Shown: one piece after another, positions 52,644 to 62,856 of the stretch
Numbering within the stretch: the stretch's first letter is position 1
Layout: each line of letters opens with the position of its first letter
Source of the DNA: Gimesia chilikensis
Lineage (GTDB): Bacteria; Planctomycetota; Planctomycetia; Planctomycetales; Planctomycetaceae
DNA: 64,000 nt
Direction: 5' to 3'
Assembly (NCBI RefSeq): GCF_008329715.1
Contig: NZ_VTSR01000007.1
Span: 124,001 to 188,000 of the forward strand
Program-made: the position numbers and the translations under genes
Notes under the pieces: generated by a model
What the model saw: only the letters and a program-made list of their open reading frames with translations
Database searches by the model: none
What the model was told of the DNA's origin: nothing

Positions 52644-54116
52644 ATGCTGATCATTCCAGGTCAATCAGGCAAGGAGCCGTGCGAGTCTCGAAGTCAAATT
52701 TCCCGTCGTGATCTGCTGCGGGTCGGCGGTTCCAGTATGATGGGCATGGGGCTGGGAACCATGCTCCAGTTACAGGAAGCTGCGGCCAACAGTAATGAAG
52801 GCGGAGGCGGCCCCGGCTGGGCGAAAGCCAAAAGTGTCATTCTGATCTTCCTGCAGGGCGGCCCCAGTCATCTGGACCTGTGGGATCCCAAGGAAAACGT
52901 TCCCGATAACGTGCGGAGTGTTTTCCAGCCAATTTCGACAAAGCTGCCTGGTGTGCAGTTCACCGAACTCTTGCCGAATCTGGCGCAGCAGAACGACAAG
53001 TTCACCATGATCCGCTCCATGAGTTATACTCCCAAGGGGCTGTTCAATCATACTGCCGCCATCTATCAGATGCTGACCGGCTATACCACAGATAAGGTTA
53101 GTCCTTCCGGACAGCTGGAACCACCAAGTCCTAAAGACTTCCCGAACTTCGGGTCAAACATTATTCGTATCCAGCCACCACAGGTACCCATGCTGCCGTT
53201 CGTGATGCTTCCACGACCGCTGCAGGAGAGTAACGTGGTCGGGAAAGCCGGGACAGCCGGTTTCCTGGGACGTGCCTACGATCCGTACTATCTCTATCCG
53301 CCGGGAGACGATATGGATATGAACAAGATGGACCGGATCAGCGTCGATGATCTGAAGTTGCGTCCGGATGTCTACACATCCCGGCTGCAGCGTCGTGCCA
53401 GTCTGCGGGATACCATCAACCAGGGTATGCCTCAACTGAACAAGGCTGTCGAAGATTACAAGCTGGATAAGTACTATTCACGAGCACTGGATCTGGTCAT
53501 TTCAGGCCGGGCTCGCGATGCCTTTGCCCTGGATCAGGAGTCCGATGCAGTTCGTGACAAGTACGGTCGGAACACCTTTGGTCAGAGTCTCCTATTAGCC
53601 CGTCGTCTGGTAGAAGCCGGGACTCGGGTGGTTGAAGTTGTCTGGCCAAAAGTCGCGAATTCGAACAATCATTCCTGGGACGTCCATACTGGATTGACAA
53701 ATCGATTGAAGAACCAGTCTGCTCCCATGTTTGACCAGGGACTCGCCAGTCTGATTTCTGACCTGTATGATCGAGGCACTCTGGACGAAACACTGGTTGT
53801 GGCAGTGGGTGAATTTGGCCGCAGTCCTCAACGCGGCGTCAGTACTTCAGGGAACTCAAACAGTGACGACGGTCGAGATCACTGGCCCTACTGTTACACA
53901 TCTCTGATGGCAGGGGCCGGGATGAAACGGGGATATGTTCACGGCGAATCCGATAAGACCGGTTCCAGTCCGCGTAAAGATCCCGTTCATCCACGGGAAC
54001 TGCTGGCAACGATTTATCATTCGTTCGGAATCAACCCCGAAACCATCGTCTATAATCACCTGAATCAGCCACGCGAACTGGTGAAAGCACAAGCCGTTAC
54101 CAAACTGATGGGATAA
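52644..54116 (+). CDS. DUF1501 domain protein with Tat signal, second copy
   Basis: 490 residues. The Tat signal is [22 protein letters not shown] at about 19-40. The DUF1501 core shows [21 protein letters not shown] (67-88), a middle block with [35 protein letters not shown], and the closing [21 protein letters not shown]. The residues HLDLWD, HSWDVH and DHWP match the metal-type sites of the family. The start ATG 52644 has AGGAGAC (52631-52637) nearby. It is the partner of the giant cytochrome gene and is followed by a strong terminator. Confidence 0.92.
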   Translation: MLIIPGQSGKEPCESRSQISRRDLLRVGGSSMMGMGLGTMLQLQEAAANSNEGGGGPGWAKAKSVILIFLQGGPSHLDLWDPKENVPDNVRSVFQPISTKLPGVQFTELLPNLAQQNDKFTMIRSMSYTPKGLFNHTAAIYQMLTGYTTDKVSPSGQLEPPSPKDFPNFGSNIIRIQPPQVPMLPFVMLPRPLQESNVVGKAGTAGFLGRAYDPYYLYPPGDDMDMNKMDRISVDDLKLRPDVYTSRLQRRASLRDTINQGMPQLNKAVEDYKLDKYYSRALDLVISGRARDAFALDQESDAVRDKYGRNTFGQSLLLARRLVEAGTRVVEVVWPKVANSNNHSWDVHTGLTNRLKNQSAPMFDQGLASLISDLYDRGTLDETLVVAVGEFGRSPQRGVSTSGNSNSDDGRDHWPYCYTSLMAGAGMKRGYVHGESDKTGSSPRKDPVHPRELLATIYHSFGINPETIVYNHLNQPRELVKAQAVTKLMG

Positions 54117-54142
54117 GCGGCTAACATAATTTTATCTAAAAT

Positions 54143-54179
54143 CAGGCCTGTCTCTGTATTTCAGAGGCGGGCCTGTTTT
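54143..54179 (+). terminator. Rho-independent terminator of the cytochrome/DUF1501 operon
   Basis: A 14-bp stem with two G-U pairs: arms CAGGCCTGTCTCTG (54143-54156) and CAGAGGCGGGCCTG (54162-54175), loop TATTT, then TTTT. Confidence 0.9.
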
Positions 54180-54515
54180 CGTTAGTAGAACGCAATTCTA
54201 CGCGGCATTTCTGCTGCTGACCCGAACTCAAAATCGTCTGTAGGCCAGGTCACTATCTGAGAAAGATTTTAAAAAGAGAAAAACGGGACAAATTATGCTT
54301 GAATTAATGAACTCAATCTGGTGTACAATGATTTAATAACGTCAGGGCTGACTTGGACAGAGTTGCAGGTTTTTGAAAAGCCGTGAAATTGATTCATAAA
54401 CCGGGAACTCATTCCACCCCACATCGATCCTATTTGATGTTCTGACAGATCGCGCCAATTAAAAACTGATTGACTAACCAGACCGTCAGGCCCATTCTCA
54501 TTTGCAGGATGGATT
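54180..54515. other. Intergenic region with possible promoter
   Basis: AT-rich 336-base gap. TTGAAT (54299-54304) and TACAAT (54324-54329) are 19 bases apart and could drive the following operon. Otherwise nothing recognised. Confidence 0.4.
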
Positions 54516-56675
54516 ATGTTGGATAAAGGTGCGCCCATTATCTGTTTACAGTTCAGAAATGATCGATTCACGCTCATCATCGGCTGGCTGATGCTGCCAT
54601 CTCTGCTGCTGATTCCCAGAGAGCTTCCCGGGCAAGTCGCTGTCGAAGTTGGCGTGGCCGAGGCTGCAGTGCAGGCCCCCGAGACGTCCCCTCACAAGAT
54701 TCCGGGTTTCAGTATTTCTGTCGATGAAAAGAAACTGAATCTGCTGGATGACTTTGAACGCTATGTGCGTCATCAAATGTGGGAAAAAGCACTGACGACG
54801 ATCAAGGATCTGTCTGCTTCTCAATCCAGTTCCGCCCTGCTCCCGACTCAGGATGGTTTTCTGATCGATGCCAATCAGCGGATCTTTCGAGCCCTGACTT
54901 CACTACCACCCGAAGGGCGAGAAGCATATCGTCTCTTCTATGACGGTAAGGCCCGCAAGGAGTTTGCTGAGCTCTCGGAAAAACATCCGCTGTATTCCGC
55001 CGATGCCGAAAAACGGGCAACCGAGATTTATTACCAGTATTTTCTGACTTCCATCGGTGATGAAGTCGCTGACCTGCTGGGAAATCAGGCTTTTGAACGG
55101 GGAGAATTTCTTCAGGCGGCCGAATACTGGCGATCGATTCTCGAGCATCATCCTGATACCAGCCTGCCGGAACTGGATTTGAATGTAAAGCATGCGCTGG
55201 CTTTGATCCGGGGTGCTCGAACAGAACGGGCTGCTGCAGCGATCGAGGTGATCGCGCAACAGTTTCCCGGCCAGAAAGTGACTCTGGGAGGCAATGCCTT
55301 TGATCCGGTACCTTATTTGAGGTCCTTACTGCCTCAGCAGAACGTATCTTCTGTTGCGTCTTCGAAATCCAATAACCCAAAGTCGGTCTCACAGTCATTC
55401 CAGTTACCCGAATCTGATTCTCAACCGCACTGGCAGTTGCATTTTCTGGATCAGAGTGTGGAACAGGCGCTGCAGAATTCTCAATCAGATTATTACGGCC
55501 GCAGCAAATCGTATGCAACCTACGTTCCTCCCATAGCCGTTGATCAGCAGCATGCCTATATAAACTACTATGGTGTCTGTTTTGGTCTCGATATGAAAAC
55601 CGGGAAACTGCTCTGGAGGAACGCTAAGTTCAAGGATCTGGGAAATCATTTCAACAACTATAGTTTTCATCAGTCCAGCCATCTGAATCAGTATCATATT
55701 GCCGTGAGTGGAGATTATGTACTCGCTACTCTGATCCCTCAGAAGGAAATGAACCGTTACCGGGCCTGTTATCGGCTGGTTGCCTATCAGAAAAAGACGG
55801 GCAAACAGGTCTGGCAAACCAGTGCGAATAACGAAAGCTATATCTGTGAGCCTCTGGTGGTTGGAGAGCAGATTTACACAATCTCTCACCAGCAAAACAG
55901 TAAACAACTCAATTTGAGTTGCCTGTCGTTGAAGACGGGAAAGAAGGAGTGGGGGATGCCTCTGGGATCTGTCGTGGCAGGCAGTTCTACAAACGGGATG
56001 GAAGACATGCCCTCTCCCGTGCTCAAGTTGAATGGAGAGTCACTGCTGGTTCTTACCAATAACGGGGCACTGTTTGATATTTCCCTGGCTGGCAGGTCTG
56101 TCAACTGGGTATTTCGGTATCCCTATCCCGTCAATCAGTCTACATCCAATAATTACTATGCTGCAGCTAATGAGGAAGTACAACTGCATTCCAGAGGGCA
56201 GATGTACTGCGACCACAATCTGCTTTATTTCAAAGAAGAGGGAGCCAGCGAGGTTTATGCCCTGGATCTGGCTGCCAAGAAAGTGGTCTGGAAACGCCCC
56301 ATCAAAGTGGCTGCTCAACTGGTGGGAATTGATGATCAAAATGTCTACCTGCTCTCCGGGGAACTGGAGGCATTGAGTCGCGAAACGAGTCGTCTGAACT
56401 GGGCGGTTTCTCTGCCCATCGCGGCAGGAGGCTTGAGTGCCGTCATTGATCCGCAGCACGCATGGATATTTACCAGCCGGGGAGTCTTCGAGATTTCGAA
56501 ATCAAATGGGGATATTCTTGATATCTATCGCGGGCATGATCTGAGTTCGCTGGGAGGTGCCATCAGCCTGAATCAGGGGTTGATGCTTTGTATTTCCAAT
56601 CAGGCTGTGACCGCATACCCCTCCACTCCCGCTGGAAAACAGAAGTCAAAAGAAACACCAACATCAGAACCTTAA
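54516..56675 (+). CDS. PQQ-binding-like beta-propeller protein, exported
   Basis: 719 residues. A hydrophobic signal or anchor is at 20-42. Residues 45-250 are helical with TPR-like elements (KALTTIKDLSAS; FLQAAEYWRSILEHHPDTSLPELDLN). Residues 340-700 are a PQQ-type beta-propeller, with repeated strands such as MKTGKLLWRNAKF, QKKTGKQVWQTSAN, LKTGKKEWGM, and LAAKKVVWKRPI. This is a BamB-like or quinoprotein-like propeller that binds proteins or cell-wall material rather than an enzyme; the family is common in planctomycetes. First gene of a seven-gene or longer operon that continues to the window end. Confidence 0.88.
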   Translation: MLDKGAPIICLQFRNDRFTLIIGWLMLPSLLLIPRELPGQVAVEVGVAEAAVQAPETSPHKIPGFSISVDEKKLNLLDDFERYVRHQMWEKALTTIKDLSASQSSSALLPTQDGFLIDANQRIFRALTSLPPEGREAYRLFYDGKARKEFAELSEKHPLYSADAEKRATEIYYQYFLTSIGDEVADLLGNQAFERGEFLQAAEYWRSILEHHPDTSLPELDLNVKHALALIRGARTERAAAAIEVIAQQFPGQKVTLGGNAFDPVPYLRSLLPQQNVSSVASSKSNNPKSVSQSFQLPESDSQPHWQLHFLDQSVEQALQNSQSDYYGRSKSYATYVPPIAVDQQHAYINYYGVCFGLDMKTGKLLWRNAKFKDLGNHFNNYSFHQSSHLNQYHIAVSGDYVLATLIPQKEMNRYRACYRLVAYQKKTGKQVWQTSANNESYICEPLVVGEQIYTISHQQNSKQLNLSCLSLKTGKKEWGMPLGSVVAGSSTNGMEDMPSPVLKLNGESLLVLTNNGALFDISLAGRSVNWVFRYPYPVNQSTSNNYYAAANEEVQLHSRGQMYCDHNLLYFKEEGASEVYALDLAAKKVVWKRPIKVAAQLVGIDDQNVYLLSGELEALSRETSRLNWAVSLPIAAGGLSAVIDPQHAWIFTSRGVFEISKSNGDILDIYRGHDLSSLGGAISLNQGLMLCISNQAVTAYPSTPAGKQKSKETPTSEP

Positions 56676-56679
56676 TCAG

Positions 56680-57549
56680 ATGGAATGTAATATGTGTGGT
56701 AAGTTACTCCGGTCTCAAAGTCGAAGCTTGTTTTTACTGGCGCTGGCTCTATCCTGCTTTACACAACTCTCAACAGTCGCTGCTGAAGGTGAAAACGGGA
56801 TTACCGTTGTAGGGACTGGTATTGTTGAACAGAAACCAACGGTCGTCGAAATGACCGGACTGGTCATCGGTCAGGGCCAACTGGCGGGAGACGCTGTTAC
56901 CAAGTATCACGGAAACCGACGTCGGGCCGAAGATGCATTTAAAAATCTGAAGATACCAGGATTGGTCATTCAGGGGGATGGGATGTCTCTCTACTCGTCC
57001 TTAAATGCCAGTCAGATGCAGGCCATGATGCGGGGCATGGCTGTGAATAATACGCAGTCTCAGGAGTTATCGGTCTCAGAAACACTCAAGTTACGTCTAA
57101 CAGGAGTTGATAAGCTGAGCCCCGACGAACTGCTGGAAATCATCGTTCGGATTGTTGATGCCGGCAAAGATGCGGGAGTGGTGATTGGCAATGATACGAC
57201 TCCCATGGTTCCGGGAACATATAATGCTTCAAAAGCACGCAATACAATGGTTGCCTTTAAAATTCAAAACGTGGAAGACTTGAAAAACAAAGCTTATGCC
57301 AAGGCCCTGGAAGATGCACGATCTCAAGCGGAGGCACTGGCAAAACTGGCAGGCGGTAAGCTCGGGAAGGTTGTGTCCATTAACACGGTGGATCCAAACC
57401 AAAAGAGCAGCGACAGTTCCAGCCGGATGCTGGCACAATATCTGGCTGTGCTGGGGATGAGGGTCGGTCAGTCTGAGGAGCAGTCCTCCGCACTGTTAAA
57501 AGAGATCCCTGTCTCTGCCGTCGTTCGCGTAACTTATGCTCTCGAATGA
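56680..57549 (+). CDS. SIMPL (DUF541) domain exported protein
   Basis: 289 residues. A Cys-containing signal peptide (MECNMCGKLLRSQSRSLFLLALALSCFTQLSTVAAEG) is followed by the SIMPL pattern: GITVVGTGIVEQKPTVVEMTGLV, and a C-terminal block with NKAYAKALEDARSQAEALAKLAGGKLGKVVSINTVD and PVSAVVRVTYAL. SIMPL proteins are exported and of uncertain function; some are linked to signalling or to oxidative stress. It follows the propeller gene by four bases and overlaps the next by four (ATGA). Confidence 0.9.
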   Translation: MECNMCGKLLRSQSRSLFLLALALSCFTQLSTVAAEGENGITVVGTGIVEQKPTVVEMTGLVIGQGQLAGDAVTKYHGNRRRAEDAFKNLKIPGLVIQGDGMSLYSSLNASQMQAMMRGMAVNNTQSQELSVSETLKLRLTGVDKLSPDELLEIIVRIVDAGKDAGVVIGNDTTPMVPGTYNASKARNTMVAFKIQNVEDLKNKAYAKALEDARSQAEALAKLAGGKLGKVVSINTVDPNQKSSDSSSRMLAQYLAVLGMRVGQSEEQSSALLKEIPVSAVVRVTYALE

Positions 57550-58616
57550 ATTCTCAATCAAACGGGCGTCAAATGAGTATTTCTGTAATCATCAGGATTG
57601 TTGCCGGTGGGCTGTTTCTGCTGTGTAGCTTTACGCAGATCCAGGCGCAGGAAATTCTGCCCCGGCACGTTACTCCTGCAACCGTCAAGTCAATTCAACG
57701 GGGGCTTGACTATCTGGCGAAACAGCAGACAACCAGTGGCAGTTTTCAGACAACCCAGGATGGCAGTACCTATCCCGTTTCAATGACTTCGCTGGCGGGA
57801 ATCGCCTTTCTGGCCAATGGAAATACGTCGACTCGAGGGCCTTACGCCGATCAGGTGCGGAAAGCGACCGAGTATGTACTGGGCCAGGCTCAGCAAAACG
57901 GTCTGATCGCAGCCGGCGCGGAAAATGGACGCCCCATGTACGGGCATGGATTCTCGTTGCTGTTTCTCTCCAGCGTATATGGGATGGAGACAGACGCAAA
58001 AGTCCGCGCCCGGATTGCCAAAGTGGTCAAGGATGGAATCCAGTTGACCTCTTCGGGACAGAGCCCTTTAGGAGGCTGGATTTATACCCCGGGGGGAGGA
58101 GATGAAGGCAGTGTGACCGTGACCCAGATGCAGGGACTCCGGGCTGCGCACAATGCCGGCTTTACCGTACCCAAGGGGACAATTCAGAATGCGGTCCGGT
58201 ATCTGGAACTCTGTCAGACACCTGAGGGAGGGATTCGCTACTCATATCATTCCGGCAATGATACCCGCCTGCCGATATCCGCTGCTGCAATTACCTGTCT
58301 CTATTCCGCCGGGGAATATGAATCACCGCTAGCCGAAGAATGTATGGAATATGTTTACGGACAGTTCAAAAACCGAAAAAGTGGATTTCAGTCGGGACAT
58401 TATTTTTATTTGAACCTGTATGCCTCGCAGGCGTTTTACCAGGCAGGCGATGATTATTGGGATGCTTACTTCCCGGGGCAGCGCGACAGTCTCATCAAAT
58501 CACAGGCATCCAACGGCAGCTGGAATGGCGATGGCGTCGGTCCCATTTTTGGAACCAGCGTCGCCTTAATCGTTTTACAACTGCCTTATAAGTTTTTGCC
58601 TATTTATCAACGTTAA
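57546..58616 (+). CDS. Alpha/alpha-toroid protein of the prenyltransferase/squalene-cyclase fold, exported
   Basis: 356 residues. Start ATG 57546 overlaps the SIMPL stop. A signal peptide (residues about 11-35) precedes an alpha/alpha toroid with repeats of the form RGLDYLAKQQTTSGSF, AVRYLELCQTPEGGIRYS and LIKSQASNGSWNGDG. The fold is that of squalene cyclases and prenyltransferases, but the acidic DxDD motif and other catalytic residues of cyclases are not seen, so it is probably a non-enzymatic or differently acting exported protein. Annotators often call such proteins prenyltransferase/squalene oxidase repeat proteins. Confidence 0.85.
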   Translation: MNSQSNGRQMSISVIIRIVAGGLFLLCSFTQIQAQEILPRHVTPATVKSIQRGLDYLAKQQTTSGSFQTTQDGSTYPVSMTSLAGIAFLANGNTSTRGPYADQVRKATEYVLGQAQQNGLIAAGAENGRPMYGHGFSLLFLSSVYGMETDAKVRARIAKVVKDGIQLTSSGQSPLGGWIYTPGGGDEGSVTVTQMQGLRAAHNAGFTVPKGTIQNAVRYLELCQTPEGGIRYSYHSGNDTRLPISAAAITCLYSAGEYESPLAEECMEYVYGQFKNRKSGFQSGHYFYLNLYASQAFYQAGDDYWDAYFPGQRDSLIKSQASNGSWNGDGVGPIFGTSVALIVLQLPYKFLPIYQR

Positions 58617-58666
58617 ATGACATGTATTGTGACCAGCAGACTGGCTGGTAGAACAGGGAGTGAATC

Positions 58667-59719
58667 TTGTCTGAAATGAAAACAGCACCAGATATGGCAG
58701 CTTTGGAGAAGCTTAAAGCCGCCCAGGAACGGATTCGCGAACAGATTCGCACGGTCGTCGTTGGTCAGGATGATGTCGTCGAGCAGTTGCTGGTCAGTAT
58801 TCTTGCAGGGGGACACTGTATTCTGGAAGGAGTCCCGGGCCTGGCGAAGACGTTGCTGGTCTCTACGCTGGCTAAAAGTCTGTCACTGGACTTTGGTCGG
58901 ATCCAGTTCACTCCCGACCTGATGCCCGCCGATATTACCGGGACCGATGTGATTTACGAAGATCGACAGACTGGAACGCGAGAGTTCCGATTTATTGAAG
59001 GGCCGATTTTCACCAATCTGTTGCTGGCAGATGAAATTAACCGGACACCTCCCAAAACACAGGCGGCTCTCCTGCAGGGGATGCAGGAAAAGAACATTTC
59101 TGCAGGGACGAAACATTATCAACTCCCCCGCCCGTTTTTTGTGCTTGCAACCCAGAACCCGATTGAACAGGAAGGGACCTACCCCCTTCCCGAGGCTCAG
59201 CTGGATCGGTTTCTGATGAAGATTATCGTCCAGTATCCCACGCGCGACGAAGAAAGACAGATTTATAAAACAGTGACTGGAGAAGAACAGTCGGAGCCGG
59301 CAGCCACCTTGACAGGAGAAGAAGTGCTGGAGCTCCAGCATCTGGTACGCCGGGTTCCCATCAGCGATTTTCTGGTGGATTACACCATGGACCTGATCCG
59401 GGCGACACGCCGCGACAGCGAAGATGCCCCGGAGTTCATTAATCGCTGGGTGCTCTGGGGAGCGGGGCCACGTGGTGGGCAGTCTCTGATTCTGGCAGCC
59501 AAGGCCCGGGCTGCTCTGTATGGTCGACCTGAAGTCTCTGTGGAAGATCTGCAGGCGGTTGCCAAGGCCGTTTTGCGCCATCGGATTGTTCTGTCTTACA
59601 ACGCCGAGTCGGAAGGCCAGACACCGGATACCGTAATTGAAAAACTGATCGCGGAAACTCCATTACACCAGAGCACTGCCGGAAAGGATGGTCAGTTTGA
59701 ACACATACTTAAATCCTGA
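58667..59719 (+). CDS. MoxR family AAA+ ATPase
   Basis: 350 residues from TTG 58667 (or ATG 58676), with GGGAG ahead. MoxR ATPases act as chaperones, typically for von Willebrand proteins coded beside them. Walker A is GVPGLAKT (55-62), Walker B LLLADEINR with sensor ATQNPIEQEGTYPLPEAQLDRF, and the lid RRDSEDAPEFINRWVLWGAGPRGGQSLILAAKA. The next genes (DUF58, BatA-like) fit this. The end overlaps the DUF58 start by 32 bases. Confidence 0.95.
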   Translation: MSEMKTAPDMAALEKLKAAQERIREQIRTVVVGQDDVVEQLLVSILAGGHCILEGVPGLAKTLLVSTLAKSLSLDFGRIQFTPDLMPADITGTDVIYEDRQTGTREFRFIEGPIFTNLLLADEINRTPPKTQAALLQGMQEKNISAGTKHYQLPRPFFVLATQNPIEQEGTYPLPEAQLDRFLMKIIVQYPTRDEERQIYKTVTGEEQSEPAATLTGEEVLELQHLVRRVPISDFLVDYTMDLIRATRRDSEDAPEFINRWVLWGAGPRGGQSLILAAKARAALYGRPEVSVEDLQAVAKAVLRHRIVLSYNAESEGQTPDTVIEKLIAETPLHQSTAGKDGQFEHILKS

Positions 59720-60695
59720 GATCGCAGGCAGTCTGGCCGGGATTGGGTTCAAGGCCCGCCAACCGGTTGAGGGTTCAATTGCTGGCCTGCATCGCAGTCC
59801 CCTGCACGGTCTGTCTCCGGAATTTGCCGACTACCGCAGCTACACACCCGGTGATGATTTGAAGAACCTGGACTGGAAAGCGTATGCCCGTTCGGACCGG
59901 TTTTATATTAAACGTTTCGAAGAAGAGTCGAATTTACGCGCGGTGTTTATTGTCGATTCTTCGGCCTCGATGAAGTACGGCGGACCTGACTTTTCCAAGT
60001 ATGATTGTGCAGCCACAATCGCCGTATCGCTGTCATCTGTTTTATTGAAACAGCGTGATGCGGTCGGACTGGCGATACTTAATGATCGTGTTCAGGAAGA
60101 TCTGCGGACAGGAAGCACTGCCTCCCATCTGGCCAAATTCATGGAAGTACTGCAGCGGACCGAACTCCAGGGAGAAACCGACATTGGCCCTGCTGTCGCC
60201 CAGGTCGCGGATCAGATTCACCGTCGTGGCATTGTTGTGGTCCTGTCTGACCTGCTGACACCACTGGATCGATTTTACGAGTCGCTGGGCAAGCTGCAGT
60301 ACGCAGGGCATGAGGTGATTGTGATGCACGTACTGCACCGTGATGAGGTTGAGCTTCCCTTCAAAGATTCTGTGATCTTCAAGGATATCGAGGGCGAAGA
60401 AGAGATCTTTGCCGAACCATGGGCTTTTCATAAAGCGTATCAGGCAGCCATGGAAGAGTTTATTCAGGAGACGCGCCAGCGCTGTCAGTTTTGTGGTATC
60501 GACTATCTGCAGATATTTACCGACGCCAATTTGAGCAGGGTTTTGAGCAGCTATTTACATAATCGGCAGTTTGCAGGAGCGAAAACACATCGGGGACGAA
60601 TGGCGTCTCTCGGTGGATCTGCCGGTTCAGATAATCAGATATCAGACTCCCCTGCTCTCGATTCCAGAGCAGGTCAACCATCAGAAAGTGAGTAA
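59688..60695 (+). CDS. DUF58 domain protein with vWA-like site
   Basis: 335 residues from ATG 59688, which begins inside the MoxR gene; alternative later starts exist. The DUF58 landmark is GLSPEFADYRSYTPGDDLKNLDWKAYARSDRFYIKRFEEESN (41-82), followed by a vWA fold with metal-site motif Asp90-Ser-Ser-Ala-Ser (VDSSASMKYG) and later VVVLSDLLTPLD. It is a cytoplasmic partner of MoxR. The C-terminal tail holds a copy of the small palindrome that also lies at the end of the M14 gene. Confidence 0.92.
   Translation: MVSLNTYLNPEIAGSLAGIGFKARQPVEGSIAGLHRSPLHGLSPEFADYRSYTPGDDLKNLDWKAYARSDRFYIKRFEEESNLRAVFIVDSSASMKYGGPDFSKYDCAATIAVSLSSVLLKQRDAVGLAILNDRVQEDLRTGSTASHLAKFMEVLQRTELQGETDIGPAVAQVADQIHRRGIVVVLSDLLTPLDRFYESLGKLQYAGHEVIVMHVLHRDEVELPFKDSVIFKDIEGEEEIFAEPWAFHKAYQAAMEEFIQETRQRCQFCGIDYLQIFTDANLSRVLSSYLHNRQFAGAKTHRGRMASLGGSAGSDNQISDSPALDSRAGQPSESE
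60651..60673 (+). repeat. Small palindrome inside the DUF58 3' end
   Basis: CCTGCTCT (60651-60658) and AGAGCAGG (60666-60673) with a 7-base loop. The sequence matches the core of the hairpin at 33662-33687. It lies in coding sequence (SPALDSRAG). Confidence 0.6.
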
Positions 60696-60704
60696 ACAGT
60701 TTCA

Positions 60705-62846
60705 ATGCATTTTCTGGCTCCCTTACTTTTGACGGGAACGGTTCTGGCAACCGCACCGATCATCATTCACCTGCTAAACCGCAGACGGTTTATCCGCGTG
60801 GACTGGGCGCCCATGGAATATCTGAAATTGACTCTGAAGACGAATCGTCGGCGCTTACGGCTGGAACAGTGGCTGTTGCTCGCGATTCGAACGCTGGCGG
60901 TTCTGGCTCTGTTTCTGGCGGTGGCGCGTCCCATCAGTTCGGGTACGAATCTGGCGGGGTTTCTGGCGGTGGAAGGTCGGGCAAGCCGCGTGATCATTCT
61001 GGATGATTCTCTGAGTATGTCTTATCAGACCGGCGAACAGTCTGCCTTCAGCCGGGCACAAAATGCAGTTCGGCAGGTTTTGAACCAGTTGGGACCGCAG
61101 GATTCGGTATCAGTGGTACTGGCTTCTCAACCGGAGCAACCACTCGTGCGGATGGCACATCTGACAGAGAAAGAGCGGGACCAGTTAATTGCGCGCATCA
61201 ATGAGATTAATTCCAGCCAGATGGCCAGTCACTGGATTTCTACCTTAGAGGAAATAGATCGCCAACTGAAAGAAGCCACATTCCCGATTAAAGAAGTGAT
61301 TATTGTTACCGATCTCTGGTCGGCGGGTTGGACTTCTGAAGTGCGCGATCTTTGTGACCGCTGGTCGGGCGAACAAGTGACGTTGCGATTTGTCGATATC
61401 GGAAATGAGCCGACGGGAAACCGCGTACTACGTTCGCTTGAGCAGGACAGCCGGATTGCACTGGTCGATCAGGAAGTTAAATTGACTGCCGTCATCGAGA
61501 ATTACAGTACAGAACCTCTGAAATCAGGACAGGCGTTGTTAGATGTGGACGGTAATGTTACTCCGGTGACCCTTCCCGAAATTCCAGCAGAAAAAACGGT
61601 GAACGTTCCCGTCAGTGTGCGTTTTGATGAACCGGGTCAGCATGTCGTAACTCTATCTATTCCTGCGGATTCCTTGATGGAAGACAACGTTCGCAGCAAA
61701 CTGATCAATGTTCGTCAGATGGTTGATGTCGTTCTCGTGGACGGCGAGCCGGGGCTGAATCCCTTCGAGAGTGAAACTGATTTTCTGGCGCTGGCTCTGT
61801 CAGCCGGAAATTCAAACTGGCAGGTAACACAAACGGAAAGTTCAACCTGGAAGTCACAGTTATTGACAGCCCCGGATCTGATCGTCCTGGCCAATGTGGA
61901 TCAGCTGTCAAAGGAGCGCGTCGCGGAACTGGAAGAACTGGTCTCTCTGGGAACCGGTTTAATGATTTTTGCCGGTGATCAATGTGACTTGCAACTCTAT
62001 AACGAACGACTGTTCAAAGGGGGAAATGGACTCCTTCCGGCAAAAATCAATCAGATTCGAGATCTGCAGGCGCAAGGGCTGGTTATCGAACCAATCGCTG
62101 ATTCTCCGATTGAGTTACTGAAGAACCTGACTCCGGAACTGTTGAGTCGCGTGCGTCCCCATCGATTTGCGGATGTTGTTCTGGAGCAAGGTGACGGACA
62201 GCGTCAGGTTAACGTGTTGGCACGCTGGAATGATCCCCAGCAGTCTCCTGCAGTTCTGGAAAAGCGTTTTGGTGAAGGTCGCGTCCTGTTCTGGACCATT
62301 TCAGCAGATAAAAGCTGGAGCGACTGGCCAGCAGAGGCGAGTTTTGTTCTGGCAATGCGGGTCGCGGCACAGGAAATCGCGGCAGAAATTCAACGGGGCG
62401 AGAATCTGATTGCCGGTGAACCGATCCACCTGGAACTGGAGACGATCACCGCGCCTCAGGCTGGCGAACTGGTCTGGCTGGATCGTGATCTGAAACCCCA
62501 GGAAGTCCGTTTTGGTACGGAAGGTGAATCGAAAACAATTCTCAGCTCCGATCCGATTCGTTATTCAGGCGTCGTGGAAGCAACGTGGCAAGACACACAA
62601 TCTGGCGGGCAGACACAGAAATTTGCCATCAATGCGAATGTGGAAGATTCATTGCAGGAAAGACTGAATGAGCAGGAATTGCAGCAGTATCTGGGGCGCA
62701 TGCCTTTAAAGCTGATTCGTTATCAGGGAAAAGAAATGGACTTATCGACAGCCGGGACTGAATTATGGCGATATCTGGCAGTCGTCTTACTGGGTTGTCT
62801 GATTTCCGAGAGTATGCTGGCGGCCTGGATTGGTCGTCGTCGCTAA
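60705..62846 (+). CDS. BatA-type membrane protein with von Willebrand domain
   Basis: 713 residues. Residues 1-25 form the first membrane helix, followed by the aerotolerance-type N-terminal pattern (IIIHLLNRRRFIRVDWAPMEYLKLTLKTNRRRLRLEQWLLLAIRTLAVLALFLAVARP). A vWA domain follows with ILDDSLSMSYQ as metal-site motif and EVIIVTDLWSAG. After it are beta-rich segments (Ig-like, about 245-330), a glutamine-amidotransferase-like middle (DLIVLANVDQL, GTGLMIFAGDQ), and a final membrane helix (WRYLAVVLLGCLISESMLAAWI). Partner of MoxR and DUF58 in the usual cluster. The next gene begins 10 bases on. Confidence 0.9.
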   Translation: MHFLAPLLLTGTVLATAPIIIHLLNRRRFIRVDWAPMEYLKLTLKTNRRRLRLEQWLLLAIRTLAVLALFLAVARPISSGTNLAGFLAVEGRASRVIILDDSLSMSYQTGEQSAFSRAQNAVRQVLNQLGPQDSVSVVLASQPEQPLVRMAHLTEKERDQLIARINEINSSQMASHWISTLEEIDRQLKEATFPIKEVIIVTDLWSAGWTSEVRDLCDRWSGEQVTLRFVDIGNEPTGNRVLRSLEQDSRIALVDQEVKLTAVIENYSTEPLKSGQALLDVDGNVTPVTLPEIPAEKTVNVPVSVRFDEPGQHVVTLSIPADSLMEDNVRSKLINVRQMVDVVLVDGEPGLNPFESETDFLALALSAGNSNWQVTQTESSTWKSQLLTAPDLIVLANVDQLSKERVAELEELVSLGTGLMIFAGDQCDLQLYNERLFKGGNGLLPAKINQIRDLQAQGLVIEPIADSPIELLKNLTPELLSRVRPHRFADVVLEQGDGQRQVNVLARWNDPQQSPAVLEKRFGEGRVLFWTISADKSWSDWPAEASFVLAMRVAAQEIAAEIQRGENLIAGEPIHLELETITAPQAGELVWLDRDLKPQEVRFGTEGESKTILSSDPIRYSGVVEATWQDTQSGGQTQKFAINANVEDSLQERLNEQELQQYLGRMPLKLIRYQGKEMDLSTAGTELWRYLAVVLLGCLISESMLAAWIGRRR

Positions 62847-62856
62847 AGAAAGAGTT

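Noticed and set aside
57546-58616. Active squalene or terpene cyclase
   Set aside because: The repeat pattern is there, but I see no DxDD-type acidic motif and the protein has an export signal, so an active cyclase is unlikely.
60651-60673. Terminator inside the DUF58 gene
   Set aside because: It is inside coding sequence and has no T-run; the operon clearly continues. Listed as a repeat instead.
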